A stretch of DNA of 64,000 nucleotides from an uncultured Porphyromonadaceae bacterium (GCA_947643165.1 CANRVB010000009.1:1-64000), one strand, 5' to 3'. Shown: positions 45,448 through 55,694, counted from the stretch's first letter. Made by a program: numbers and translations. Notes: generated by a model from the sequence alone, not told the origin.

Positions 45448-46767
45448 TCAGAAAGATATCATACCGCCTGTCTTGGGTGAATTGTCAGAAGTGGGGATTG
45501 TATTTACGGTACCTGCAGTAGGTAGTTCCGAACTCTTCCGGTCGCGTGTGAGTGTGGGTGTCTGCTCTATGCGTTCTATCACCACATCATCGTCCATCTG
45601 ATCCGTATTGCTCAGGATTATGTAATTATGGCGCTTTTCGCCATACTCATCCGTGATTTTGGTCTTGGAGCCGGCTACTTTGGCCGAGCTGCTTTCAGCA
45701 TTACCCCAACTTATCTTTTTGCCCTTGGTCGGTACTGTCTGACCGGTCGGCTCGTCATCGCGTATGGTCACTTCAAATCCGGCGGCAAGTATGGTGATCC
45801 TCACTTTCTCGCCGAGTGTGTCATCGAAGGCGACGCCCCAGATTACGTCAACATCCGGATTGATGTCGTTAACGAAATCTGTGATCTCCTGAGCCTCGCT
45901 CATCTTGAACTGCTGCTGTGATTGGCGCGAATAGTATATGTTGAATAGTAGACGCTTCGAGGTCAGGATATCGCGGTTTTTCAGCAGGGGAGAGTGCAGA
46001 GCATCCTGGATTGCCTTAGTGACACGGCTTTCCCCTTCACCGTAGCCCGACGAGATTATAGCAGCTCCGCCATTGCGTAGCGTAGTGTCTACGTCGTTGA
46101 AGTCAAGGTTCATGTATCCGTCGGCCGTTATCAGCTCTGATATTGAACTTGCGGCTGTTGAGAGCGTGTCATCGGCTTTGCCGAAGGCGTTGAGAAAATC
46201 GAGATCGCCATATATTTCTGTAAGGCGTTCATTATTGATGACCAACAGTGCGTCGACGTGCTTAGACATCTCTTCTACACCATCAAGAGCCTTGAGAATC
46301 TTCTTATCACCCTCAAATCTGAATGGTATTGTGACAATACCGACTGTCAGTATGTCGCGTGCTTTAGCTTCGCGGGCTACTACGGGAGCTGCGCCTGTGC
46401 CTGTTCCGCCGCCCATACCTGCGGTTATGAACACCATCTTGGTGTTGTCATCAAGCAACTCGCGTATTTTTTCAATATCGTTTTCAGCTGCCTCACGTGC
46501 GACTTCCGGCTTGTTTCCCGCTCCGAGTCCGTTGCCTATCTGTAGCTTGTCGGGGACAGGAGAGTTCTTTAGAGCCTGGCGGTCGGTGTTGCAGACCACA
46601 AACGATACGTTCTTTATATTTTGTAGAAACATGTGGCTCACGGCATTATTGCCGCCACCGCCCACACCTATCACCTTTATAATAGTGTTATGATGGGCAT
46701 CAGGTATGTCGTTTGATGACTGTGCGAACTGCTCGGTCATCGAGTCTATATCGAGATTTTCGTCCAT
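45448..46767 (-). CDS. ftsZ: Cell division GTPase FtsZ
   Basis: Tubulin homologue that forms the Z ring. 439 residues: GVGGGGNNAVSHMF near 33, the tubulin signature GGGTGTGAAPVVA near 120, NNERLTEIYGDLDFLNAF near 180, and a polymer domain to about 330. A disordered tail of about 100 residues follows; a canonical IPAFLRR-type peptide is not obvious, and VIERIEQTPTLTRDR near 400 is the nearest candidate for the FtsA-binding segment. The protein ends GGMISF. Last gene of the dcw cluster, 40 bases after ftsA, with a strong terminator behind it. Confidence 0.97.
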   Translation of the reverse strand: MDENLDIDSMTEQFAQSSNDIPDAHHNTIIKVIGVGGGGNNAVSHMFLQNIKNVSFVVCNTDRQALKNSPVPDKLQIGNGLGAGNKPEVAREAAENDIEKIRELLDDNTKMVFITAGMGGGTGTGAAPVVAREAKARDILTVGIVTIPFRFEGDKKILKALDGVEEMSKHVDALLVINNERLTEIYGDLDFLNAFGKADDTLSTAASSISELITADGYMNLDFNDVDTTLRNGGAAIISSGYGEGESRVTKAIQDALHSPLLKNRDILTSKRLLFNIYYSRQSQQQFKMSEAQEITDFVNDINPDVDVIWGVAFDDTLGEKVRITILAAGFEVTIRDDEPTGQTVPTKGKKISWGNAESSSAKVAGSKTKITDEYGEKRHNYIILSNTDQMDDDVVIERIEQTPTLTRDRKSSELPTAGTVNTIPTSDNSPKTGGMISF

Positions 46768-46807
46768 ACAGGGTATGTAATATGGTCTGTGTTGTTAATG
46801 TTGGGAT

Positions 46808-48127
46808 TCAGTCATCATCGCGGAGCTCATCGTTGTCGTCATCATCTTCGGGAGCTATGAGCATGCCGGTCATTTTTTCGCGCAAGGAAGCCAGAAATCC
46901 GCGTTTCTTGCGTGTCGGTTGCTGTGGTACGTCTGCCGGATCCGGTGTTTCCTCTGCGGGATCGGGCAGCTCCGGTTCTGGTTCCGGCTCTATTTCCGAC
47001 AGGCATTCCTTTGGACGGTCAGCAGCCACTGCATATAATACCGACATTACGTCGATCATTTCTACCGGATTGATACGTCCGTCGCCTATGCGCAGCGAAA
47101 CATTAGCCATGCCGCTTCTGACTCTCATTCCGGAGAGCTGCTCCAGCCGTTCGCTGAATCCGCCCAGACGTGCTCCGCCACCTATTATGATTATGCCGGC
47201 CGGAAGTTCCTGCGGAGTCAGGTCGGCCAGTTTCATCTGTTCCTTTATGTTGAGTATGATCTCGGTGGCGCGTGCGCTTATGTAATTGTTTATGTCGGTG
47301 AAGTCTACACCTGCTACAATATTCTTTTCGCCGGTTTGTGGTTTGGCGTTGCCACCGGTGTGCTTGAGGGTTTCAGCCTGTTCCTCAAGATAAGCCAGCG
47401 ACATGATGTCGCGGGTTATGAGACGGGAACCCATTGGCAGCGTAGCCATGTATTGCAGTTGGCCGTGGCGATATATGCTGACGGTTGTTGTTTCTGCTCC
47501 GAAATCCACAAACATGCAGCCCAAACGCTTTTCATCCGGACTGACTACGAAATCGGCCTCAGCAATCTGACGCACTACATAGTCATTGATAGTCAGTTCC
47601 AGTTTTTCGCACAGTACCCGCTCTATGTTTTTGCGGAGTTTATCCTGACAGCATATGAGATTGAAACAAGCAGTCACGTTTCTGCCGAATTCGCCTACGG
47701 GCTGAATGGCTGTAGTGCGGTCGATGGTATAGAGTCGGGGAGCGGCGGTTATTACATCCTTGTCGTGCGGTGCCATGGCGAGAGCCTCAAGCTTGAGCTC
47801 GTCTATGAGACGGTTGGTTATCTCACACTCTTCGGGGAGCTGACGCTCAACACAGCGCTCAAGAGAGCAAACCGATCGACCACCTACGCCAACATATACT
47901 GACTTGACAAACCGGGGTGCTATGCGGTTGCTTATCCGTTCGAGTATACGGTCAATGGCATTGGCGACCTTTTCGACATTTCTGATCATGCCGTGGCGAA
48001 CACCGTCTATCAGATCCTCCTGATCGACCGATGTCACAGTGAGAATGCCGTTTGCGTCTATCTTGCCGACGGCTCCTCTTATCTTGGAGCTACCTATTTC
48101 CAGGGCTACTATATGCTTTTCTTCCAT
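46808..48127 (-). CDS. ftsA: Cell division protein FtsA
   Basis: Actin-like protein that ties FtsZ to the membrane. 439 residues with VALEIGSSKIRGAVGKID at the N-terminus, the 1C subdomain near 85-165, CMFVDFGAETTTVSIYRHG (about 203) as phosphate 2 and GIIIIGGGARLGGFSERLEQ (about 315) as the adenosine motif. A linker rich in Pro/Glu (EPEPEPELPDPAEE) leads to RGFLASLREKMTGMLIAPE, a likely membrane-binding amphipathic helix, and unusually an acidic tail (DDDDNDELRDDD) after it. Confidence 0.96.
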   Translation of the reverse strand: MEEKHIVALEIGSSKIRGAVGKIDANGILTVTSVDQEDLIDGVRHGMIRNVEKVANAIDRILERISNRIAPRFVKSVYVGVGGRSVCSLERCVERQLPEECEITNRLIDELKLEALAMAPHDKDVITAAPRLYTIDRTTAIQPVGEFGRNVTACFNLICCQDKLRKNIERVLCEKLELTINDYVVRQIAEADFVVSPDEKRLGCMFVDFGAETTTVSIYRHGQLQYMATLPMGSRLITRDIMSLAYLEEQAETLKHTGGNAKPQTGEKNIVAGVDFTDINNYISARATEIILNIKEQMKLADLTPQELPAGIIIIGGGARLGGFSERLEQLSGMRVRSGMANVSLRIGDGRINPVEMIDVMSVLYAVAADRPKECLSEIEPEPEPELPDPAEETPDPADVPQQPTRKKRGFLASLREKMTGMLIAPEDDDDNDELRDDD

Positions 48128-48166
48128 GTGGATAGTTGGAATGTCTGGGTAGTGATATATTCGTTG

Positions 48167-49039
48167 TTATCTTATGCTTTTTTGTTGTATTCGTGCTGCT
48201 GTCTGACCGGCTATCGAATCGGCCTGGTCGGCGAGCATCGTGTTGAGGTCAACTTCTTCCTCATATTCTTCCAGATGAGCCGGCTGTGGCAGATTCTTAT
48301 GTCGTCGGCTTGCTACAGCTTGACCTCCCCACTTTAGCGAGATGGTGTCGTAAGTTTCCCATCCGCGTGTTGGCAGTACTTTGCTATACATTTTCTGAAG
48401 CCTGTCGAACTTCGAGTCGAGGTTTCTTATGCGACCGAGATTCACTACGTGGCCGCGCACTATAGGTATCAGTAGAACATTTGTCGGTGATTCCACCTTG
48501 ATGGCACTCACCAGATTGTTCCATTTCGGATGATCCTCGAGCCAGTCGAGTAGCGGAATTACGTCCTTTGCGCTAAACAGGCTGTCGTTGTTGAAGTTGC
48601 CTAGTATCACGGGCACATCCATGTGATAGCGGGCGTTGGCGCCTATCCGCTTTCCCTCGCGGTTTATATAGTAGCTACCACCGTCATGTTCGAATACGCG
48701 GGCAACAGGCTCCATGGGGTCAACCTTGATAAGTATGCGGCCGTCGGTCAGTATCATGACGCAACTCTGCTCAATCTTATCGATCTTTGCGAGTTCAGAC
48801 TCTATACTATCTGTGTTGATGTCGCGCAGACGCATGTTTTTGACCCGTTCGGGCAGGTCACCCAACTCCTTGGCCAACTCAGATGCCGTGACAAAGCCAT
48901 GCGACAGACTGTCGCTGACCACTATCTGTATCCCTGCACAATTCTGGGTGCCGGATGCTTTGTAGGTCATCGACAGAGCTACCACCATATAAGCGATGAG
49001 TAGCACGGATGCTATTATCGGGAGTATGCGCTTTATCAT
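48167..49039 (-). CDS. ftsQ: Cell division protein FtsQ
   Basis: 290-residue bitopic division protein. One transmembrane segment (ILPIIASVLLIAYMVVALSM, about residues 5-24) precedes a periplasmic POTRA-like region (about 38-110) and the FtsQ beta domain (about 110-235; YYINREGKRIGANARY, then VPVILGNF). The last 60 residues are charged and disordered. Identified partly by position between murC and ftsA. Confidence 0.9.
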   Translation of the reverse strand: MIKRILPIIASVLLIAYMVVALSMTYKASGTQNCAGIQIVVSDSLSHGFVTASELAKELGDLPERVKNMRLRDINTDSIESELAKIDKIEQSCVMILTDGRILIKVDPMEPVARVFEHDGGSYYINREGKRIGANARYHMDVPVILGNFNNDSLFSAKDVIPLLDWLEDHPKWNNLVSAIKVESPTNVLLIPIVRGHVVNLGRIRNLDSKFDRLQKMYSKVLPTRGWETYDTISLKWGGQAVASRRHKNLPQPAHLEEYEEEVDLNTMLADQADSIAGQTAARIQQKSIR

Positions 49040-49070
49040 TTAGCTCTCTGGATTGCAAGGAATAAGTGAG

Positions 49071-50486
49071 TCAATGGCCTTGGCTTGCCTGCCCGGCCAC
49101 TATCTCCGGAAGTTCAAGGTTGATGTCACCGGCTCCTGCTGTCAGCAATACCTCAAAGTTACTGCTTTTTATGGCTTTTGGCAAATCTTTTTTCGATTTG
49201 AGCAACTTTTTTTCGGTTATTGTGATTTTCTCAAGTATTATTGATGAGTCCACACCTTCAATTGGCTCCTCGCGTGCCGGATAGATAGGTAGCAGCACGA
49301 CTTCGTCGGCATGCGACAGTGCTTCGGCAAACTGGTCTGCGAAATCGCGTGTCCGGCTGTACAGGTGGGGCTGAAATGCAACTGTGAGTTTCCGGTTGGG
49401 ATAGAGTGCCTTGACCGATTTTATTGATGCCCGCAATTCATCGGGGTGATGGGCATAGTCATCTATTATGGCACGCGATGGTGTCTTGTACCAAAATTCG
49501 AAGCGGCGTTTGGGACCTTCGAAGGTTTTCATTGCCGAGCGCATGGATTCGACGTCAAGTTTGCCTGCCTGATCAATAGCTGCTATTGCCGCTATGGCAT
49601 TTTCGATATTGATTTCTACGGGAACTCCAAGCTCTATGTCGGGGATTGAGCCATCAGGAGTCACAAGATCGAATACAATAGTGCCGTTGCCTCGTCGTAT
49701 GTTTGTCGCGTGATAGTCACCGTTATCGCGCGAATACGTCAGAACTCTTACATTCTTGCCAGGACGAGGTTTCAGCTTAAGACCTGTATGCACTATCAGT
49801 GCTCCATCGGGCTTTATCAGTTCCGTGAAGTGAGCGAAGCTTTCCAGATATGCATCCTCGGTGCCGTAAATGTCAAGATGATCAGGATCTGTAGCAGTCA
49901 CTACTGCGACTTCTGGTGAGAGGTGATGAAATGATCGGTCATACTCATCGGCTTCGACAATACATATTTCTGAGCCATTGTCGAGTATGCAGTTTGTGCC
50001 ATAGTTGCGCAAAACTCCGCCCAGGAATGCGGTGCAGCCGCAACTTGAATTGTGCAATATATGGGCCGCCATCGATGATGTCGTTGTCTTGCCGTGAGTG
50101 CCACTGAAACATAGCGACCGGTAATGGTGGGTCAGTAGTCCGAGTACTTGAGCTCGTTTCATCACTGTGAAGCCGTGTTCCCGCAGGTATGTTAGACCAC
50201 GGTGACTGGAAGGAACTGCCGGTGTAAATACTACAAGTGTGTCTTTATCGGCCTTGATGTCATCCGGTATAAGCTCAGGATCATCGGAATAGGTTATCTC
50301 TACGCCTTCGCTCTCCAGAGCGGCTGTAAGTTCTGTTTGTGTTCGGTCGTAACCGGCTACTCTGCAACCTTTGCTCAGAAAGAAACGTTCGAGAGCTGCC
50401 ATTCCGATACCGCCGGCGCCTACAAAATATATACGTTCCGGAAGTTTATGATCAGTGTTGGTGTTGGTCTGAGTTCTGTCTGTCAT
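49071..50486 (-). CDS. murC: UDP-N-acetylmuramate--L-alanine ligase
   Basis: Adds L-Ala to UDP-MurNAc. 471 residues: IYFVGAGGIGMAALERFFLS at the N-terminus binds the uridine nucleotide, CFSGTHGKTTTSSMAAHIL near 127 is the ATP loop, EADEYDRSFHHLSPEVAVVT near 185 carries the metal Glu/His, and DDYAHHPDELRASI near 345 is the C-terminal domain signature. Start overlaps the murG stop by four bases. Confidence 0.97.
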   Translation of the reverse strand: MTDRTQTNTNTDHKLPERIYFVGAGGIGMAALERFFLSKGCRVAGYDRTQTELTAALESEGVEITYSDDPELIPDDIKADKDTLVVFTPAVPSSHRGLTYLREHGFTVMKRAQVLGLLTHHYRSLCFSGTHGKTTTSSMAAHILHNSSCGCTAFLGGVLRNYGTNCILDNGSEICIVEADEYDRSFHHLSPEVAVVTATDPDHLDIYGTEDAYLESFAHFTELIKPDGALIVHTGLKLKPRPGKNVRVLTYSRDNGDYHATNIRRGNGTIVFDLVTPDGSIPDIELGVPVEINIENAIAAIAAIDQAGKLDVESMRSAMKTFEGPKRRFEFWYKTPSRAIIDDYAHHPDELRASIKSVKALYPNRKLTVAFQPHLYSRTRDFADQFAEALSHADEVVLLPIYPAREEPIEGVDSSIILEKITITEKKLLKSKKDLPKAIKSSNFEVLLTAGAGDINLELPEIVAGQASQGH

Positions 50487-51574
50487 TGTTTGTTTGCAAG
50501 CTTGATGATTTCATCTACAATTTTTTCATCGCTTTTCTCAAGTGCCATTTCAGCTACTTTTGCAGCCAGATTGTTGCGCTTTTGTTCATCGTTGATCAAG
50601 GTTGCAATAGTTTGTCCGAGCATGGCTGGAGCTTTGTCATCAGGTATCATCACTGCAGCCCCTATGGTCGAAAGTGCCATGGCGTTCTTGCGCTGGTGAT
50701 CTTCAGCCACGTTGGGCGAAGGTATCAGTATGGCCGGCACACCGAGCAGTTGTAGCTCGCTTATGGTACCCGCTCCGGCACGTGCTACAACAAGGTCGGC
50801 AGCTTTGTAGGCTACATCCATTTCCGACACAAATGGCATGGCCTTGACAAGAGGATAATGTTCTGCAGAAGGGGCACATCGCTCATAATACAGTTTACCT
50901 GTCTGCCACAACAGCTGTATGCCGTTCTCGTCAATGAGTGGCAATGCTGACTGTATGCTTTCGTTAAGGCTTTGAGCACCAAGACTGCCACCCAGACTTA
51001 CAACGAGAGGTTTATCCGCATCAAATCCGAGAGCCTTCTTTGCTTCTTCACGGCTCATAGTGCAGTGTAGCAGATTGGCGCGGACAGGGTTGCCTGTCAT
51101 CACAATCTTTTCGGCCGGGAAAAAGCGTTCCATCCCGTCGTATGCAACACATATCTTACCGGCTTTATGTGCAAGTAGTTTATTGGTAACTCCGGCGTAT
51201 GAGTTCTGCTCCTGCAGGAGGGTTGGAATGTTGCGGCGTTGTGCTGCTTTCAGAATAGGTCCGCTGGCATAGCCTCCAACCCCAACAGCAATGTCTGGTT
51301 TGAAGTCGTTTATTATCCGTCGGGCCTTACGTAGGCTTTTCCATAACTTAAATAGCACAGGTATGTTGCGCCATAGCCGTTTTCTGTCAAATCCGGCTAC
51401 CGGCAGTCCTATTATCTCATATCCTGCGGCCGGAACGCGTTCCATTTCCATTCTGCCTTCTGCGCCTACAAACAGTATGTTGGCGTCTGGCATCCTGCGT
51501 TTCAGTGCATTGGCTATGGACAGTGCGGGAAATATATGACCGCCCGTACCTCCGCCGCTTATCAGTATATTCAT
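50483..51574 (-). CDS. murG: UDP-N-acetylglucosamine--lipid I GlcNAc transferase
   Basis: Converts lipid I to lipid II on the inner face of the membrane. The start at 51574 (MNILISGGGTGGHIFPALSI) gives 363 residues and keeps the 13-base gap to ftsW; a longer reading to 51637 would overlap ftsW and has no family sequence. GVGGYASGPILKAA near 98, LVVSLGGSLGAQSLNESI near 190 and VVARAGAGTISELQLLGVPA near 265 are the GT28 signature segments. Confidence 0.97.
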   Translation of the reverse strand: MNILISGGGTGGHIFPALSIANALKRRMPDANILFVGAEGRMEMERVPAAGYEIIGLPVAGFDRKRLWRNIPVLFKLWKSLRKARRIINDFKPDIAVGVGGYASGPILKAAQRRNIPTLLQEQNSYAGVTNKLLAHKAGKICVAYDGMERFFPAEKIVMTGNPVRANLLHCTMSREEAKKALGFDADKPLVVSLGGSLGAQSLNESIQSALPLIDENGIQLLWQTGKLYYERCAPSAEHYPLVKAMPFVSEMDVAYKAADLVVARAGAGTISELQLLGVPAILIPSPNVAEDHQRKNAMALSTIGAAVMIPDDKAPAMLGQTIATLINDEQKRNNLAAKVAEMALEKSDEKIVDEIIKLANKQ

Positions 51575-51587
51575 CAGGTGTTGTTGT

Positions 51588-52925
51588 TTAGAGTTGGGTT
51601 GGGTTGGCAGTGCGCAGATCTTCGGGCAGTGCGTCAAGCTCGCGTTTTATCTCCTGACGTTTGCCTGTGCGGGCCGTGTGACGGCTCACACTTAGCATTA
51701 CGCCGAATGCTATCGAGGTAATTAGTATCGATGTGCCTCCCTTGGATATAAGTGGAAGGGGTTGGCCGGATACCGGAGCTGCACCTGTCACAATGGCGAT
51801 ATGTATCAATGCCTGCATGACTATCATTACTGCCATACCGAGCACAAGAAGTGCGGGGAAAGCTCGTGTGCATCTTGCCGCTATGGTCGCGGCTCTCGCC
51901 AGAAGCCATAAATATAGCAGAAGCACGAACAAACCGCCTATCAGACCAGTGTCTTCGACTATGATCGAATAGATATAGTCGCTGAACGCCAGCGGCAGAC
52001 GGGCTGCTTCCCGCGAGTTGCCCGGACCGACGCCTATTATGCCGCCATTGGCCTGAGCCATATAGGCATACATCTCCTGACGATTGTTTGCGTTTATCTC
52101 ATGTTCGTATTTTGGGCGCCCGTCACCATTGAAGCGTTGTATGCGTGCCAACCACGTCAGATGGCGCTCGCCGGTGGTGTTGTTCGCTTTGTCTATAGCG
52201 GCACCGTCTACAACTTGTTCGCTTTTAACCGTTTCGCCATCATCGCCCCCCTTGGTGATGACATAGAATCCCAGAAAGCAGACCATGTATACTATCATGA
52301 CTATCAGGAATTTACGCCATTGTACGCCTCCTATCAGAAACATGGCGCAGCTAATGCTCATGAGCAGCAGTGTATTGGTGAGTCCTTGTTTTATTAACAA
52401 CCCACCGAATATCATGACAGCTACGGCCATGATTGTGACACCTGTATCGGTCACTCCGCCACCTTTCATCTGGGTGCGTTGGGCAACAATAGCTGTCAGA
52501 AGTACCGCAGACAGTTTTATGAATTCAGATGGTTGCACTTTCATCACGATGAGGTCAACGTTTCGACGGGCGCCGTTGACAATCTCACCACCGACCAGAC
52601 ACCATATCATCAGTCCTATACTGATCACCACAAATACTACAGATGATGTGTAGAACTTTCGGTAATGGGTGCGTTGCAGGCCGAGCACAATCAGTAGTCC
52701 CGCGATAAGCATGACCGCGTGGCGCACAATTGGGCCGAACACTCCTATTGCCGAGCTCGCAACCTCTCTCGATGATGCACTGTAAAGCTCAATGAGCGAT
52801 ATCAGGCAAAGGGTGATGAAGATACCCCAGATATGTTTGTCGCCGCTCGTCAATGGCTGCGTCAGACCCTGGCGGGTCTGATCACTGCTAAGTGGAGATG
52901 ATGTGGTGGCTGTGTATTCTGCCAT
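51588..52925 (-). CDS. ftsW: Lipid II polymerase FtsW (SEDS family)
   Basis: 445-residue multi-pass SEDS protein that polymerises septal glycan with FtsI. About ten hydrophobic segments; the long extracytoplasmic loop (about 215-290) contains VGPGNSREAARLPLAFSDYI, and VEDTGLIGG near 305 carries the catalytic-site acid region; PLPLISKGGTSILITSIAFG near 385 is the C-terminal SEDS motif. Position between murD and murG is the standard one. Confidence 0.95.
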   Translation of the reverse strand: MAEYTATTSSPLSSDQTRQGLTQPLTSGDKHIWGIFITLCLISLIELYSASSREVASSAIGVFGPIVRHAVMLIAGLLIVLGLQRTHYRKFYTSSVVFVVISIGLMIWCLVGGEIVNGARRNVDLIVMKVQPSEFIKLSAVLLTAIVAQRTQMKGGGVTDTGVTIMAVAVMIFGGLLIKQGLTNTLLLMSISCAMFLIGGVQWRKFLIVMIVYMVCFLGFYVITKGGDDGETVKSEQVVDGAAIDKANNTTGERHLTWLARIQRFNGDGRPKYEHEINANNRQEMYAYMAQANGGIIGVGPGNSREAARLPLAFSDYIYSIIVEDTGLIGGLFVLLLYLWLLARAATIAARCTRAFPALLVLGMAVMIVMQALIHIAIVTGAAPVSGQPLPLISKGGTSILITSIAFGVMLSVSRHTARTGKRQEIKRELDALPEDLRTANPTQL

Positions 52926-52947
52926 TTGAGATATGACTTGTTTTTAA

Positions 52948-54318
52948 TTACTTATTTTCGAGAGCATGCACGCGATCCTTGAACTGACGTCCTCTGTCTT
53001 CATAGCTCTTGAACAGGTCGAAACTTGCACAGCATGGCGACAGCAGTACTGTGTCACCCTCTTTCGATATGCGGGCGCAAGTTTCTACGGCATCATCTAT
53101 CGAATGCGTGTCGTAGATTTCCTTCACCTTACCGCCGAAGTATTCGAGAAGCTTGGTATTATCCTTGCCCATGCATACTATGGCCTTTACTTTACGGTCG
53201 ACCAGATCGGCTATTTCATCATAATCATTGCCTTTATCTTTGCCTCCAAGTATCAGGACTACATTGTCAGTCATGCTTTCGAGGGCATACCAACATGAAT
53301 TTACGTTTGTAGCCTTTGAATCATTGATATAAGTCACACCGTTTATGGTAGATACATATTCCAACCGGTGCTCTACGCCCTCGAAGTTTCCGAGAGCACG
53401 TCGAACGTCATCTTTTTTCACATCCATCAGACATGCTGACAGTCCGGCGGCCATAGAGTTGTACAGGTTATGGAGTCCGTTGAGCGACAGATCGGCTCTG
53501 GGCATACGTAGCGATGTCTCGGTGGTGTTGATGACCAGTTCATCCTCGTCGTCAACGTATGCATGGGTGTCGTTTTCTTCACGACGGGCAAACGGATATA
53601 GCTTTGCCTCAGTGACTATCTGACGTAATTGGGCCTGTATGACGGGATCATCCTGCCAGAATATGAATGCATCGCTGGGAGTCAGGTTGTTGAGTATTCT
53701 GAACTTAGCGTTGATATAATTCTGCATCTTGTAGTCGTAACGGTCAAGATGATCGGGAGTTATATTGAGGATCACCGCAATGTTAGCCTTGAATTCATAC
53801 ATGTTCTCCAGCTGGAAGCTTGACAGTTCGATCACATATACATCGTGGTGCTCGCGGGCTACCTGAAGAGCCAGGCTTCTGCCTACATTACCGGCCAGAC
53901 CTACATTCACGCCCGCATCCTTGAGGATGTGATATGTGAGCAGTGTTGTTGTGGTCTTACCGTTCGAGCCTGTTATGCATATCATTTTGGCATCTGTGTA
54001 GCGTCCGCCGAATTCAATCTCACTGATCACTGGAATTCCTTTTTCCGTGATAGCCTGCATCACAGGTAGGGTTGGGGCTATACCTGGGCTCTTTACCACC
54101 TCGTCGGCCGACAGTATCAGATCCATGGAATGCTGTCCCTCTTCGTATGCGATACCTTCCTTGCGGAGTGTATCAAGATGGTGAGGGGCTATCTTTCCCA
54201 TGTCCGACAAAAATACGTCCATCCCTTTTTCTTTTCCTAAGATGGCGGCTCCAACGCCGCTTTCACCTCCGCCAAGCACTACCAGACGGTGCTTGCGGTA
54301 TTCTTCTGGTTTATACAT
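52948..54318 (-). CDS. murD: UDP-N-acetylmuramoylalanine--D-glutamate ligase
   Basis: Adds D-Glu to UDP-MurNAc-L-Ala. 456 residues: RLVVLGGGESGVGAAILG at the N-terminus, ICITGSNGKTTTTLLTYHIL near 115 as the ATP loop, ELSSFQLENM near 168, ITPDHLDRYD near 187 and YINDSKATNVNSCWYALESM near 325. 22 bases upstream of ftsW. Confidence 0.97.
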   Translation of the reverse strand: MYKPEEYRKHRLVVLGGGESGVGAAILGKEKGMDVFLSDMGKIAPHHLDTLRKEGIAYEEGQHSMDLILSADEVVKSPGIAPTLPVMQAITEKGIPVISEIEFGGRYTDAKMICITGSNGKTTTTLLTYHILKDAGVNVGLAGNVGRSLALQVAREHHDVYVIELSSFQLENMYEFKANIAVILNITPDHLDRYDYKMQNYINAKFRILNNLTPSDAFIFWQDDPVIQAQLRQIVTEAKLYPFARREENDTHAYVDDEDELVINTTETSLRMPRADLSLNGLHNLYNSMAAGLSACLMDVKKDDVRRALGNFEGVEHRLEYVSTINGVTYINDSKATNVNSCWYALESMTDNVVLILGGKDKGNDYDEIADLVDRKVKAIVCMGKDNTKLLEYFGGKVKEIYDTHSIDDAVETCARISKEGDTVLLSPCCASFDLFKSYEDRGRQFKDRVHALENK

Positions 54319-54367
54319 ATGCTGTTGTAGAAGATAAATTCGTAGTAAGTGTAAGTGTGACCTGATG

Positions 54368-55630
54368 TCAGCGTATCTTTAGAGTGGCGAATGTTATTGC
54401 CGCCAGAAATATTCCTATGATCCAGAATCTCACAACTATCTTTGGCTCTGGTATAGCGGCTATAGGGCGTTGTATCAACGCATCTATGCCGGAGTTGCCT
54501 GCTTTCTGATAGTGGTGGTGCAGTGGAGTCATCTTGAATATTCTACGACCGGTACCAGTCGCTTTTTTAGTGAATTTGAAATATGCTACCTGAAGCATCA
54601 CCGACAGATCCTCGGCAAAGAAAATGGCACATAGCAAGGGGATTAGCAGCTCCTTGCGTATGAGCAGCGCGAATACCGCTATGATACCGCCGATGGTAAG
54701 TGATCCGGTGTCGCCCATAAATACTTGAGCCGGAAAAGCGTTGTACCATAGGAAACCTATCAGCGCACCTATGAATGCAGCCATAAATACTACAAGTTCC
54801 TCGCTGCCGGGTATATACATGATGTTGAGATACGATGAATAGATCACAGAACCGCCAAGATATGCCATGATAGCTAACGCAAGACATATCACGGCCGAGG
54901 TTCCGGCGCATAATCCGTCAAGACCGTCTGTCAGATTGGCTCCGTTGCTTGTGGCCGATATGGCTAATATAGCTACCAGTCCAAACGCTATCCAGCCTCC
55001 GGCAGCGGCATAATCGCCCATCCATTCTGTCAGCCATTTATAGTCGAAGTTATTGTTCTTGACAAACGGTATGGTTGTCTGTGGGGCCTTTGTGTTTGCG
55101 TCCGAGTATACTACTTCGGTCTCGTGTGTAGCTACGTTTACCGTGTCTATATTCGACCGCATCACGATATTCGGACTTGTATACATTGTTGCTGCCACTA
55201 TGATTCCGAGGCCTACCTGGCCGATGATCTTGAATTTGCCGCTCATTCCGTCCTTATTGTGGCGCTTCATTTTCAGATAATCGTCCATGAAGCCGAGAAC
55301 GCCGAGCCATAGTGTCGCAAATAGCATCAGTGTCATGTAGATACTGCCAAGATTGCCTACGAGCAGGCATGGTAGCAGCACGCTCACGATTATGATGATA
55401 CCACCCATGGTGGGGGTACCTTGTTTGCGCATCTGCCCCTCCAGACCAAGATTGCGTATGATCTCGCCGATCTGCATTTTCTGAAGGCTGTCAATAATGC
55501 GGCGTCCGGCAAAAATGGCTATGAATAGAGCCAGCAGCAGTGCCATACCTGCGCGAAACGAGATGTAAGTCATCAGTCTGGCGCCGGGTATGTCGGAGTC
55601 CTGTAGCAGTTGAAAAAGGTAGTAGAGCAT
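54368..55630 (-). CDS. mraY: Phospho-N-acetylmuramoyl-pentapeptide transferase
   Basis: Makes lipid I in the inner membrane. 420 residues, about ten membrane segments. KQGTPTMGGIIIIVSVLLP near 70, GFMDDYLKMKRHNKDGMSGK near 112 with the catalytic Asp pair, NGANLTDGLDGLCAGTSAV near 230 and FMGDTGSLTIGGIIA near 305 are conserved. As in other Bacteroidetes the segment between helices 4 and 6 (about 145-215) is longer than in E. coli and includes a predicted periplasmic loop. The Met near the C-terminal MTPLHHHY is part of the HHH motif. Confidence 0.96.
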   Translation of the reverse strand: MLYYLFQLLQDSDIPGARLMTYISFRAGMALLLALFIAIFAGRRIIDSLQKMQIGEIIRNLGLEGQMRKQGTPTMGGIIIIVSVLLPCLLVGNLGSIYMTLMLFATLWLGVLGFMDDYLKMKRHNKDGMSGKFKIIGQVGLGIIVAATMYTSPNIVMRSNIDTVNVATHETEVVYSDANTKAPQTTIPFVKNNNFDYKWLTEWMGDYAAAGGWIAFGLVAILAISATSNGANLTDGLDGLCAGTSAVICLALAIMAYLGGSVIYSSYLNIMYIPGSEELVVFMAAFIGALIGFLWYNAFPAQVFMGDTGSLTIGGIIAVFALLIRKELLIPLLCAIFFAEDLSVMLQVAYFKFTKKATGTGRRIFKMTPLHHHYQKAGNSGIDALIQRPIAAIPEPKIVVRFWIIGIFLAAITFATLKIR

Positions 55631-55694
55631 TCCTGCTTAGATCAATAATGTGGTAATCAATATGTTATTACGATTATGACTTTTATATGGTGGA

